Source of the DNA: Nemopilema nomurai
Lineage: Eukaryota; Cnidaria; Scyphozoa; Rhizostomeae; Rhizostomatidae
Direction: 5' to 3'
Assembly (NCBI GenBank): GCA_003864495.1
Contig: ML133465.1
Span: 372,001 to 436,000, forward strand
Length of the DNA: 64,000 bases
Of the stretch, positions 22,149 through 35,400 are shown one piece after another. The notes under the pieces were generated by a model, which saw only the letters and a program-made list of their open reading frames with translations, did not search any database and was not told the origin of the DNA. How positions within the stretch are numbered: the stretch's first letter is position 1; every line of letters starts with the position of its first letter. The position numbers and the translations under genes are program-made.

Positions 22149-22233
22149 AACAAGGTATAATGTAGGACGTTGGAATGTGTATTCTATGTTGAGTGATGCC
22201 TCTCATTCGAAAGAACTTTAAACTAAGGTGGTT

Positions 22234-22986
22234 TGTATTTGATATGAGCATACTGTCTCGTTGCATGTAGCATGTGTTTTAAGAACAGCAACCCTTGTAA
22301 GAATAGAATTTGAAGCACTTGCAACGGAACATATTGTTACTATTCTTATTAAATTATCCTTAAGCCTGAACATCTTGTGCCTATAAAAGTCAAAATTAAG
22401 TTTCGTCTGTAAAAGTAGAGATGTCATTATATTTCATAACGAACCAAGAAGAAGGAGAAACTGGTAGACAAGGCATACTTAGAGATTAAATAGAATCAGC
22501 ATTTCTGAATTGCGATAAAGTAGCAGGTGTATAATATATCAATGCAGAATTGATCAAGAATGGCGATAAACCACATCATTTCCATACTTTTGCCGCCTAA
22601 GTTTGGCGTTTAAATAGCGACCGATTTAGTCAAATGTTACGTAATTGCTGAATAATGCTGCAAGTGAAAAAAATGGTGAATGCAAGCAGTTATTTGGTTC
22701 AAACAAAACTGAACCAGGAATTGATTATTGATTAATTATGCATGGCAAATCAATAAACTATAACCATCACTACGAACAAATCAACAAATTAGAGACGCTC
22801 GTGATATAGAGCCTCAAGAGTCTGCAAGTTGATGCAGCTGATGAGACGGAAGAAAGGACGGTTAAGGCAGCAATCAAGTATGCCATTTCATTTACTTAGA
22901 AATCTGTTTGCATCTTATCAGTTAAGCATTAAACCTTAATAATTGACTGATTTATCCTCATATAATAATATCCGAAGTTTTTATCA

Positions 22987-23020
<34 letters not shown>

Positions 23021-24840
23021 CGTTTGGTTTTCTTGTTCTTTCACACAAACTCAGTGTATAAATAAGATCAATTATGGAGAAATGTAAAGCAATTTTACCA
23101 GTAAGTTCAGTTTCGCCTCCTTATCTTCTAGTTTTTTCTAAATGTAGAGCTTGAGGGTGCTGACAAATATTGCCTACATTATAAGGTCATAGATAATAAA
23201 AAATAGAAGCGGAATGTTCTTGCCACTATATGCTTGCTACTTGCCGCAGTCATTTGCACGTATTTCGTATTTGCACATATCACTATTAAAACTTACAGCA
23301 ATACAGCATGTATTTGATATGAGCATACTGTCTCGTTGCATGTAGCATGTGTTTTAAGAACAGCAACCCTTGTAAGAATAGAATTTGAAGCACTTGCAAC
23401 GGAACATATTGTTACTATTCTTATTAAATTATCCTTAAGCCTGAACATCTGTGCCTATAAAAGTCAAAATTAAGTTTCGTCTGTAAAAGTAGAGATGTCA
23501 TTATATTTCATAACGAACCAAGAAGAAGAGAAACTGGTAGACAAGGCATACTTAGAGATTAAATAGAATCAGCATTTCTGAAATGCGATAAAGTAGCAGG
23601 TGTATAATATATCAATGCAGAATTGATCAAGAATGGCGATAAACCACATCATTTCCATACTTTTGCCGCCTAAGTTTGGCGTTTAAATAGCGACCGATTT
23701 AGTCAAATGTTACGTAATTGCTGAATAATGCTGCAAGTGAAAAAAATGGTGAATGCAAGCAGTTATTTGGTTCAAACAAAACTGAACCAGGAATTGATTA
23801 TTGATTAATTATGCATGGCAAATCAATAAACTATAACCATCACTACGAACAAATCAACAAATTAGAGACGCTCGTGATATAGAGCCTCAAGAGTCTGCAA
23901 GTTGATGCAGCTGATGAGACGGAAGAAAGGACGGTTAAGGCAGCAATCAAGTATGCCATTTCATTTACTTAGATCTGTTTGCATCTTATCAGTTAAGCAT
24001 TAAACCTTAATAATTGACTGATTTATCCTCATATAATAATATCCGAAGTTTTTATCAATTGGGGGGGCGTTTGTTTTCTTTTCTTTCACACAAACTCAGT
24101 GTATAAATAAGATCAATTATGGAGAAATGTAAAGCAATTTTACCAGTAAGTTCAGTTTCGCCTCCTTATTTTCTAGTTTTTTCTAAATGTAAAGCATGAG
24201 GGTGCTGACAAATATTGCCTACATTATAAGGTCATAGATAATAAAAAATAGAAGCGGAATGTTCTTGCCACTATATGCTTGCTACTTGCCGCAGTCATTT
24301 GCACGTATTTCGTATTTGCACATATCACTATTAAAACTTACAGCAATACAGCATGTATTTGATATGAGCATACTGTCTCGTTGCATGTAGCATGTGTTTT
24401 AAGAAGAGCAACCCTTTTAAGAATAAAATTTGAAGCACTTGCAATGCAGTATGTACATATTGTTGCTATCCTGATTAAATTATCCTTCAGGCTGAACATT
24501 TTTGCCTACAAAAGTCAAAATTAAGTTACGTCTGTCAAAGTAGTGATGTCACTATGTTTCATAGCAAACCAAGAAGAAGAAGAAACTGATAGACAAGGCA
24601 TACTTAGAGATTAAATAGAATCGGCATTTCTAAATAGAATCGGCATTTCTAAAGATAACATCAATGCAGAATTGATCAAGAATGGCGATAAACCACATCA
24701 TTTCCATACTTTTGTCGCCTAAGTTTGGTGTTTAAATAGCGACCGATTTAGTCAAATGTTACGTAATTGCTGAATAATGCTGCAAGTGAAAAAAATGGTG
24801 AATGCAAGCAGTTATTTGGTTCAAACAAAACTGAACCATG
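22234..24840 (+). repeat. About 1.05-kb direct tandem repeat, 2.5 copies
   Basis: Units start with GTATTTGATATGAGCATACTG at 22234, 23310 and 24355 (periods 1076 and 1045 bp). Copies 1 and 2 are nearly identical apart from a G homopolymer; copy 3 is diverged and ends near 24,840, where sequence shared with 47.2 and 59.6 kb begins. It starts about 85 bp after the gene B stop codon. Part of the unit also matches 46.7 and 59.1 kb. Confidence 0.9.
22990..23020 (+). repeat. Poly-G tract of 31 bases
   Basis: Uninterrupted run of 31 G, a strong potential quadruplex former. The same place in the next tandem copy (24061-24067) has only 7 G. Confidence 0.95.
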
Positions 24841-26107
24841 GTGATTGGTATCATTTCAACAATGCTAACTCGGAAATTCTAAAACTTAGAAATTCGGAAA
24901 TGCAATGTAGCAGCCTAATTGTTTATTCGCTAAAATCAATTTTCTCACGTCCATAGAGTCCATAATTTTGTGACTGTCTTTATACTTAATTAATAAAGGC
25001 TGTGACACCGTTATGGAAGAGAAAGAGAGCTGCCAAGCTTCCAACAGTGACCGTTTATTTTCTTAGTGAAGAAATCGCTTTCCAAGGTATGCAAGCATCA
25101 TTGGCAGGAGTCCATAACTACAAAGACTTACCTCAAGTTTACAATATTATTATGAGTATCACTTTCTCATTTTGCAACAAAATCAAGTGTTTTGATCTTC
25201 ACAAGGGTGGTATAATAGTGAGCCATGACACAAGTAAGAAAATAGTTTCTGTGCCCATGCTCAATGCAGGAGATAAGTTCTAATTATATTTAAGTGGATA
25301 AGCTACTTTTTAGTCGTGGTGTATGAAAATGAAGCAAGACTCAATTGATTGTAATGCCAAAGTATCTTTCCATTGTTTTTAACTTTTTATTTGTTAAAAT
25401 TAATTTCTTTGTAGTCTAATTTCTTAAAACTAGAAAACACCTTTACAGTGTTTTTAATAGTCGATACACTCTTTCCTTTTTTATATTCTAATTAAATTGA
25501 GGATCAATTCATATAAAAGCTATATATTTAACATAAATGAGATATACTTCCTAAATTTTAGAGATTGAAAAATTTTCGTTCTTTGATCTGTCGCCTTTAG
25601 CAAAGACAAAAATTATCTGCTTCCATGTTGACGAGCACATTTTTTACAGCTCGTGTTTATCCTCATCTTAAACTGAGTCCTGCATTATATTTCATTGGCG
25701 TTTTTGCGAGTAAAAAGAAGCTGATTGAAAATTTAATGCCCCGAAAAGTTCATATTTATCCCTTGAAGTAGACTTGCAGTCTGAATTTTTATTAATATAA
25801 ATCGAAGCTAACTTTTCAATTCCAGCATTTTTTATAAAAAATTGCAAAACAAGACGTCGGGCGTTTCTGCCTGAAAAGGCAAACTAATTTTATCTGATTT
25901 GAATAATTTTTCTTCAAATTTAATAAATGAGAGTATTTAACTGTAGATGACATAAAAGGATAGTAAGGACTGTAAATGGACCTTATTTTTATTTTTACAA
26001 ATATTATCACAATAACTTGCTTTTAGATTAGACTTGCTTCAAACTGCGATGTTTCAATGTAAATCCTCCGTTGTCCAGATCTTCCTTTGCAATTTACGCA
26101 AGCTAGG
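24841..26107 (+). repeat. Duplicated upstream segment of gene C
   Basis: Similar in order and orientation to about 47,200-48,390 (upstream of gene E) and 59,560-60,805 (upstream of gene F). The open frame at 25002-25283 is broken in the other two copies and is not treated as a gene. Confidence 0.8.
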
Positions 26108-26128
26108 CCGATAGTCGGCATATTATAA
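26108..26128 (+). promoter_or_regulatory. Putative core promoter of gene C
   Basis: Near-palindrome CCGATAGTCGG (26108-26118), then TATAA at 26124-26128, 58 bp before ATG 26182. Conserved at the same spacing before genes E and F. Confidence 0.55.
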
Positions 26129-26181
26129 CTTTGAGCTCTTTTTTAAATTGCAGGAATCGCATGATACATTTACCTGTCAAC

Positions 26182-26473
26182 ATGGCTTCTGTGACCACAG
26201 TGAAAATATTGTTTCTTGGATCAATATCATTATGTGTATCAATGCTGTCAGGTGATAGTGCTTTTAAAAGAAAAGCTGTTTTTCTAGAGGTTCACAACCC
26301 GACTAAAACAGTTTCAAGTATGTTTCATAAGACATTTCACCAATGCGGCATCGACGACGCATGTAATTATGTCGTTCAAGATGTTACGAAGAAAGAGTTT
26401 CAGGTGTTTAACAGTGAGCTGGAAGTCCCGAGAGAAAGGTCCAATCTAATCATGTGGAAAAAAACTGCAATAG
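26182..26473 (+). CDS. Gene C exon 1: signal peptide and apple-like segment
   Basis: [19 protein letters not shown] is a clear signal peptide. The mature part has [24 protein letters not shown] and a basic end (WKKTAI), leaving in phase 1 at GTATGG. It is nearly identical to the first exons of genes E and F and related to gene A. With only two cysteines it is a reduced PAN/apple-like unit. Confidence 0.8.
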
Positions 26474-29400
26474 GTATGGATGGGTTTAGTTCAATCTTTG
26501 ATGGAATTTTTGTATCTTACATACACATTTTGCTATCTTTGGCAGATAAAGAAGGTTATTAACTATAGATAGATACTTATTAAAACATACTTTACTGCCC
26601 AAAAAAGGATTAGTTTACAACTTAACGTAACTGGCTTAGTAAATGGGAATTACTAAGATAATCAAGATAAAAAAGATCTTAAAGACATAGCTAGCAAGAT
26701 ACGTTGTAAAGTGCGCAATGTTAATCTCTAAAGTACTAAACATCACTCAAAAGTTAAAGGTGATGCGAAATTAGAGTAAGGTATCAAAGCATTTGTTTAA
26801 TGTGATGTCTGTTGGGAGGCGAAGTTTGTGGTGTGCTACTTCTACTACAAGGAGTGTTGCCATGTTTGTCGTGAAGTTGAGGACCTAAAGTTGATTGGAA
26901 GGTCCTTTGATAAATTAATCCAAGTAGGCCCTTTCTAAGTTATTATCATGCTGATTTAAAAAGTTCTGATTTTACAACTGGCATGTTCTTGATTTTTCCT
27001 GGGATCAGATCACAATCAGTGATCCTAAATCTCATGAACTTATTTCTGCTTCGACTCCCACTTCTTTGATGTTGCTGCTCAAACTGTGTGTTACTGTCCA
27101 AAGGGCACCGAAGACAATAGGGATTACTGTTGCCTTTACTTTCTATAAACTTTCTACTTCTTTCTTTAATGTAAGATACTTATCGATTTTTTCCCTCTCT
27201 TTTTCCTCGCGTTCTAAATATATTTGAGTTAGGACAATTAGCATACTGTAACTGTAGAGAACGTGATTTCTTTGTTGAGACCTGAGCTGGCTCTTTCATA
27301 ATACGACTTAAATATGACGTAAAAGTACCTACCATTCATTCTTCACACCCTCAGAAACTGAGCATTGCTCCATCATCAACACGCATTGCTTTTACGCGCT
27401 CATACAACCACGACACAATGTTGATACCAAACTATAAAGAAATTTCTCATTTACACCATGATAAGTTGATATGAAAATAAAAAAGGAAATCCGTGATCAA
27501 ACTGAACTTTGTTTCAGGCGAATGCTATGAGCTGCAAGGACTTTAACATTGCACTTTACAACGAACCATAGCATTGCATAGTACCGATTCGTCTGACTTT
27601 AGGTATGCATAAGTGGGAATGGAATAGAAGCTAACACATTTAATGAATGACTATTATTTTTGGCAGAATTGACCCATTTTCCAACGGTTGCAGACACTAA
27701 AGAATGTAAAATGAACAAGTATACTAACTATTAAAATTATAATCCTGATTCTTCAGGTGACATTTTAATTTGATTTGATTTATTTATTGATTTATTTACA
27801 TCCAGAAACCACTTTAATATTCAATTAAGTCTCTAAAATGATCAAGTATCAGCGAAAATTCTTTTTGAATAAAAAAACTGAAGGCGTTGAGTTATTGATC
27901 CAAGAGAGCGGTCACTTTCAAGCAAGCTCAATTGATCCTTCACTGACCAAAATCAGCTGTTGTTAGAATTGGAAGGAGGCTACATAATAATGTCAACTGG
28001 CCAGAGGCAAATGGGATAGTTTCGACTTCTTGGTTCTCCAAAAGCCGCGCTAAGGCCAGCCCTATATTAGAGCTATCCATCAACTCGGGTCACACTGTCC
28101 TATATATGAGAGAGACAAGGGCGTTGCCAAAGGTATAAATGCCGCAAAGAGACATTCCAGCCTTTTGCGCTCCATTCACACCGTTAGACAATCCAACATT
28201 TTGCAGACAAAGAAACCACTTGTTGTTTTAACGATTGACCAACTGTGATTGGTCATCAAGGGTAGAATTAGAATTAGAACATGTTGACTAGGATTATAAT
28301 TTCTGATAGCCGTTCTGAGGCGTCTTCACTGATGGTGAGTAGATTTGAGTATTGGGTAACAGTAGATCGTTTTGAAAATAAAGTGTAATTAAGATGCGAG
28401 GCACTAGAATTTCCCAGCGAACAGCATCAAGAGCGTCGAGCGTAATTGTTGGTAACCAAATGCTTTCAATATAGTCGAAACTGACTTGGTAGAACGAAAA
28501 CAGCCAAAATTACTTGTATAGGCATCCTCTGGATAAGGTTGATCAAAAACAAGAGTTCATAAAGACAACATGGCTAAGATATAAAGATACGGATTAACAA
28601 GAAATAGAAAATGGGCACTGAATAGAGGCCGCGCTTAAAGAGAGGTCGTTCTTGGATGGTAGGCACATTTGAATATGACCTGAAAAGTAAATGGTATAGA
28701 GCCAGCAATACCAAAGATAGTGCGTTGACTACCTTGCTGAAGTAGTTGAGTGATCGAAAAAAATTTGTTTGGACCAACATGCAATGCGTTGAAACCTTCC
28801 GAGCCTGGAGTTTTATGGGTTGAAAAATGCAGTCCGCCGTTCTAAGAATGTTCGTCCTGCGATTCCTTTGATACTGGTCAACACTGCAGTAAACCAATAG
28901 GTGTGATCCTGGCAAAGAGTTTCAGTGCTAACTTTTTGCTTCTATTTAAGTATAGAATTAATCACAAGTCAGTGATCGAGAAACAAAAGCATTTGGCATC
29001 TAGCTAAAAAACATCAATGCATTCTCTCAAGAATATTGTTCTATTGTTAGCTTTATTTCGCATTGTTGTACGTTATAGCTACTAAATAGCTTTACTAAAA
29101 CTTGTGCTGTTCAAAGAATGTGAACTGTTGTTTTTCTCTTTTTGAATTTAATTGATACTATGCACTTACAAACAATTTAGAAATTCTTCTTTGTGCACCC
29201 ATAGATTTGGACTCATGCACGAGCAGTCCCTGCAAGCACGGATCGCAGTGTTTTGATAAGACCAATGACTATGAATGCAAGTGTGTCCAGGGATATACAG
29301 GAAAGAATTGTGACGTCGGTATGACTGAATCATATGAGAATAAACTTACCATTTTTCATGTTTTAATGGCTTTTAAAGCTTAATCAGATAGTATTGGCAA

Positions 29401-32400
29401 ACGATATCGTCGCTAAATCTATCATCATTGGCTTTTTCATTTCATAAAGCACCCCAGAGGTTAAATATATTTTAAAATTAATTGAAATACAATCAATGTA
29501 GATTGACGTGACATTTGCAATCGAAGTACGCTTATCCTTCTAGATATTGATGAAAATGTCTATAGCAATTGTTTCATTCACCGTATGTGATCACCGTAGT
29601 CTCCATTACAGGAAAGATATATAGATATTGATGAGTGTGCCAGTTTACCGTGTTTCAACATAGGTACATGCGAGGGGTATAAGAGAATCAACTGTGAACA
29701 AGCTATGTCAAAATTAAACTTGGTGGTTGCTAAAATGTTTTGATATTGCAGCTTTCATGCATTATTCAACCAGTATCCTACAGCAGAACAAACTTTGATA
29801 CTGAGACAATTTATTGATCATGAAAAGAAAAGATTAGTATTATGAAAAGAATTGATAGCAATTGATGATGACTAGTTCAAGTCGATAATAACTGATGATG
29901 AAATCATTCCTTAATATAGTCTTTAATTAATTTCCCTATCATTATTTAAATTTTTCTTGCAAGATGCCACTTATCAACTTACTATGCTGCTTGGCATTCG
30001 CATAACTTTTCAATACACTGCAACTGTTCGTCTAATTTATTTCAGTTTAATTCTGTTTCCACAATTTCAGCAAAGGATAGATGTGGTTATATTTTCGTAG
30101 CATTCTCATCGCAAAAAAATGTTGTCCCAATTGCATTGAATTAAGCCATGAATTGCTAAAGACCTACGTCATCAGCTCAATGAGTGGCAGGCATTCCACT
30201 CTAAAACTTTCTGCATCAGCTTTGTGGTAACCAATAAATATAATATATATAATATATAAAATTCATAAAATTATTATAATAATTAAAATTAAAAATTAAA
30301 AGTATTTATAAGAAAATTATGAAAATAAATATTGCCCCCTGGACGTAGTCAACATTTGAAATCTTGGTTGTCTGTTTGTGTGGCTAAACTTGACTTACCG
30401 AGGCTAATCTGCCTAATTTGTTTTGGGTTAGTTTTAGGAGGCAACTCTATTTCCACAGAAGTAGTAAGGCCCTCGTAATGGGGTTTTGGGGGCTATCCGA
30501 CACTAAGGAGTACGCAAACGTCGGACAATGACCAAAAGCTGACGAAATAAATTGTCAGTTCTGAATCGAAAAAAAACTAGAGGCTGACAAAAGCATGTTC
30601 CCAAGTCCTTTCTCGTGTTCCCACAGCATGTGTACACGAGAATAAGGACCAAAAACTCTGTAGAAAGAGAAAAGCCACTTCGAAAAGCCACGCGAGGCCC
30701 AAGTTAAATCTGATTCGGAAATAGGGCAACACCTTTGGAGAACCAAGATGGTGCCAAAGTATACAGTGACGACAATTTTCGTATTATTGGGTATACTAGG
30801 TTGTCTTTTCGCCTTGGTGTTTTAGAGGTTGTCTACATTTCGATGCGAAATGCTCTTTTTATCTTGGCTACATTTATTAGAACCTTTATAATACAATTAA
30901 TAACGTTGGAAGATTTTTTCCAAAAATGTTCAGCCTCTTCAAATCTAACAAAACACGGGGCTATGAAAAGGATGATTATTTTTATATCAATTCGCATTAT
31001 GCTATGTCTCCTAGTGAATAAGCTATGATGTTTTATTTTCAGATATTAATGAGTGCCAAGACAACACAAACAATTGTCATCTTGATGCGCGTTGTACTAA
31101 TACTATTGGCTCCTTCACGTGTACTTGCATGGAAGGTTACACTGGAGAGGGGACTTCTTGCATCGGTAATTTCAGTCTTCGTGTTTAAAAAAATTCATTA
31201 TGATACAGCACAGGTCCTTCTCAAAGGTCATTAAGATAAAATAATTAATTTATTGCAATGATATTTTTTGTCAGCTTATTTGATACTTTGATTATCATAA
31301 GCGAGTTTTTAATGTATTACTGAATACTATTCGATAGATGTCGATGAATGCGCTGCAGCACTTCATAGCTGCCCATTTCAAACAGAGTGCAAAAACTTTG
31401 ATGGAATGTTCGTTTGTACCGGTAAGTTTATATATCTTGAGCTAAGCGAAGCTCCGATAACTTTTATTCATTTAGGTAGACTCATCTTCCTTTTTCAAAA
31501 TGATTCATTGTATATACCAAAAGTTTTTATAGCCGTTTTCATAAATTTGAAAAGCTATATCAGTTTGAAAAGCTATATATTTTAGAAGCGTTAACATCCT
31601 CGAAGTTAAGGGAAAAGCGAACAACTTCCTGAAGAGAGCTCATATGCCTGTGCAATTGATATAAGTCAATCCAAATTGATTCTTGACACGTCATATCAGC
31701 TACGTGCAGAGATGCCAATTAATGATATTCGAGTTTAAAGAAAAGGATTGCACTACGGAGTCCAGTAGCATTTGTTTCGAAAAAATAAATTCATGGCATC
31801 TGGCTCTTCTTGTTTTTATAGCTTTTGGTATTATTGATATATATATACAGAATCAAGTAAACAATTTTGTTGCTACAAGCAAGTAACTTCGGAAAAGAAG
31901 AAAATCACGTCATCTTTACTTTACCTTTACTCTTACGGATATCAAGTGCTAACCACCTCAAGCTAATGCAGATGATTCTAAGGTTTATTCACAGAAGACT
32001 AACTCTCACACTTGACTCTTTCTGTAGAAAACATAGCTTTTGGAAAGGACTCGTCCCAGTCAAGCATTCACAATTTGGACGGGATCAATTTGGTCCCAGC
32101 GTTTGGAAACGATGGTAACAGAAGCGGACACTGGTCCGTGTGTGCTATAACATCGAAATCCCCAATGCGGTGGTGGCAAGTTGATCTAGGTAGACGTTTG
32201 CACGTGGGAAAGGTTCTTCTAAGAAGTGGCTCAGTTTGGGAACAGACAATAATAAACCCATTCGACGTGCGTGTTGGAGATGACAGCAGTGATGGTGGAG
32301 CTTTGAATTCGATCTGCCAAGGAAGCCAAAGCGTACAAAGTGGCCAAATCAAAGTGATATTTTGCGCAATGCCAGCTATCGGAAGATACGTCAGCGTGCT

Positions 32401-35400
32401 ACTTACCAGAAATGAACATCTTCAAGTTTGTGAACTGGAAATTTACGAAGGTAGGAGAATACAGTCTTAGATTGAACTTTGTCCCATAGTAATTTATTCC
32501 ATAGCACTTTTTCCAATAGTACTTCGTCCCATACTATTTTGTCCTATAGTACTTTGTTCAATAGTACTTTGTCCCATAGTACTTTTTCCCAAAGTACTTG
32601 GTTCCATAGTACGTTGCTCATAGTACTTTGTCCCATACTATATTTTTCTATAGTACCTTGTCTCATAGTACTTTATCCAATAGCACATAATTCAAAGCCT
32701 GTTCCAACATTAATCTGAGCCGGTAGCCCTCTAGATTGCAGCTTCCTAATAAACTGGTACTGACTCGCCATTTGACAACGTAAGTGTCCTCCGCAGGCAA
32801 CGTAGCACTTGGCAGGCCCACTTCACTATCATTGCTACACAGCTATAATAACATAGATTTGGTTCCAAGTTTTGGAAACGATGGGAGCAGAAGCGGGCAA
32901 TGGCACGTATGCGCATGGGCAAAATATTCACCTATGCCATGGTGGCAGGTGGACCTTGGTGGCAGTATCCTAGTAGGGAGCATATATATCCAAAGTGGTA
33001 CCGACTTTGGAAAAGAATATATCAATCCATTCAGCGTAAGTGTTGGGAACCACAACACAAATGGTGGGCGATCGAATCCGCTGTGCGCAGAAGATCAGGT
33101 TGTAGTAATTGGTCAGCCAAAGGAGATTACATGCGTGAAGCATCTTTTGGGAAGATACGTCAGCGTGTTTCTCAACAGGAATGTACACCTTATATTATGT
33201 GAATTAGAAGTGTATAAAGGTAAGCTTTTATATCACTCAACATTCTTGCTTCTTTTTCATAGATCGTAATTACGAAGACCATTAATCTACATTCAATATT
33301 TTTCCAAATTTTAGTAAGTGAGACCTCTATTGCATTCGCTTGAAATTAACTGCTGGCCACGTGGTTTGCTCATATTCGTTTTTGTATGTTCCTCTTCATT
33401 ACCTCTAGCTTCCCCCCCCCCCTTTTTAAGCCTGGTATCCATAAAGTCATAAACAGTCGCCATCGCCGATCATATTCCTACTGAATGTTGCCATGCCACA
33501 TAATAGTAACAGTCGGGGAGCTGACATCTCTCTGCACAGGCGAATGGCTGACCGCAATGCAATGTTGGATTGATTTGAAATGTCACGCGGTATGCCATTT
33601 CGTCGGCGAAGTCCCCGATCCATGCGAAATCTTGTAAAGCAATGATCGCGAACACGTCGGTGACACCTGAAGAAGTTGACCTGGGAGAGGGAAGCATGTT
33701 TCAAAATCAGATTACGTGTCCTTTGAACAATGTTATGTAGCGTTAAAGTTAGGCAGCCATGAGTTTAACTTGGCGACCAAACCTTTCTTAAAGTAAGATC
33801 ATGTAAGAATGTTAGTGTGAGGTATTGTCACCGTCACACGAGAAAACCAATTCCTGTCTCGTTTACCAGCACATGATAATCTATTTTATTCTGTCAATCT
33901 GCAATGTTATTCCTTAGAAATTTTGCCTTTTTGATATACTGCTCAGCTCGGTGGTAGAATAAGTGAACGCTTGATTTCAATTGATTAATTGAATGATAAT
34001 TTGATTCCAAATGATTATTGATTGCTTGATTGATTCCAAATGATTGATAAAAATATTATCTTTTCCAGCAAAACTGCATTCTTGTGACGGCTGGTACCAG
34101 GCTGGTGCGCGGAAAAATGGAATCTATGGAATCGAAGATGAAGTTGGCTTAGTACAAAATGTCTATTGTGACTTTAGTTCTGAAGCAAATTTTGTATGGA
34201 CTCTTATTCTCTCTTTTTCTCTGGGAAACAATAGCCTCTTCAATACAAAACAGTTCCCAGACAATGCACCGATAAACGAGTACCAACCAAACTGGGGCAG
34301 TCACAGGTGAGATGTTTCTAGAGAATTGTATCTTTTTGACGGTGTATTTGAAATGTTTCTAACAGCGCATGCGCTGAACTTTCTTAAAATGATTTCCAGT
34401 CCTGACAAGGAAGTTAATATTAGCTGTTGCTGTTGGGCATTAGTATGAAGAAATATGGAAGCACTTGTTTCCATATTGGAACCTTGTTTCTCTGGCCATT
34501 ATTATGAAGCATCACACTGGGTGCGCCATCTAGAACCACTCAGATGAATCACAAAAAGGATTTTCATAGGAAAGACTTAGGTTTTTATTAATAAGGTAAA
34601 AACTGTACAACGTAGCTAATATATGGTAAGAGATCCTAACAAGGCTTGGTTTGGACCACCTGTCTAAAATATTACTCAAGTGAAACGCCTTTTGGGTCCA
34701 AAACAACGGATTCAATTCACCAGTTCACTGTCTTTGAAAACCACACAAATAATTTTTATCAGAATACTGAAAATTTTGCTGCTTAGAGTCAGGCAATTCT
34801 GAAGCACTTTAAACTTGTTGGGCCGCGACAAATCAAGGGGAACGCTTTGTTTAATAGTGGCTAACAACTACGGAACATAAACAAATTAGTATAATATATA
34901 GCTGCTAATATTTTCAGCCATAGAAGTATCATTATTATTTTGCAAAATATTATTTTGCAAGCCAGGGCATCATATGAAAAAACTTCGCAAGAGAATATAG
35001 ATATTTTAAGCTTAATTGCATATCTGTTATCTTATTGGCAGTTAATCTATTGGAAATGATTTGGGGTCTTTGTTTGATAGCTCCAAACAAAGTTGGTATG
35101 GGAATGTTGTTTCTGCTAAGTAGAGAATCTATTAACAAAATAGGATAGCGTTTGTATATGGTTTTGCTTAGAAATATGGGATACAAAGGCTGTTTTTACG
35201 TTAATGCTTAAGCTCAGCCCTTAGCATGTCAACGGGGACACACAAGTAAGTAAGCTAAGAATCACTGACTTTATTTGGCATGCATCTTATCAAGTATTAT
35301 ATTGTTATTGATTTTTGTCTTTGATATATTTTGCCTTTGAAAAAATAATCAAAGCTAATTTGCAAGAAATTGATCAAAGGGAGCATTTTGTGGACAAGAA

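Noticed and set aside
25002..25283. 93-codon plus-strand ORF upstream of gene C
   Set aside because: The homologous segments at about 47,345-47,620 and 59,700-60,010 have stops and frame changes, so the frame is not conserved.
28574..28915. 113-codon minus-strand ORF in gene C intron 1
   Set aside because: No recognisable domain, motif or second copy; base composition suggests a transposon relic, but the evidence is too weak.
33447..33704. Overlapping minus-strand ORFs in gene C intron 6
   Set aside because: Compositionally distinct and possibly from an insertion, but no family could be named and two frames are open equally.
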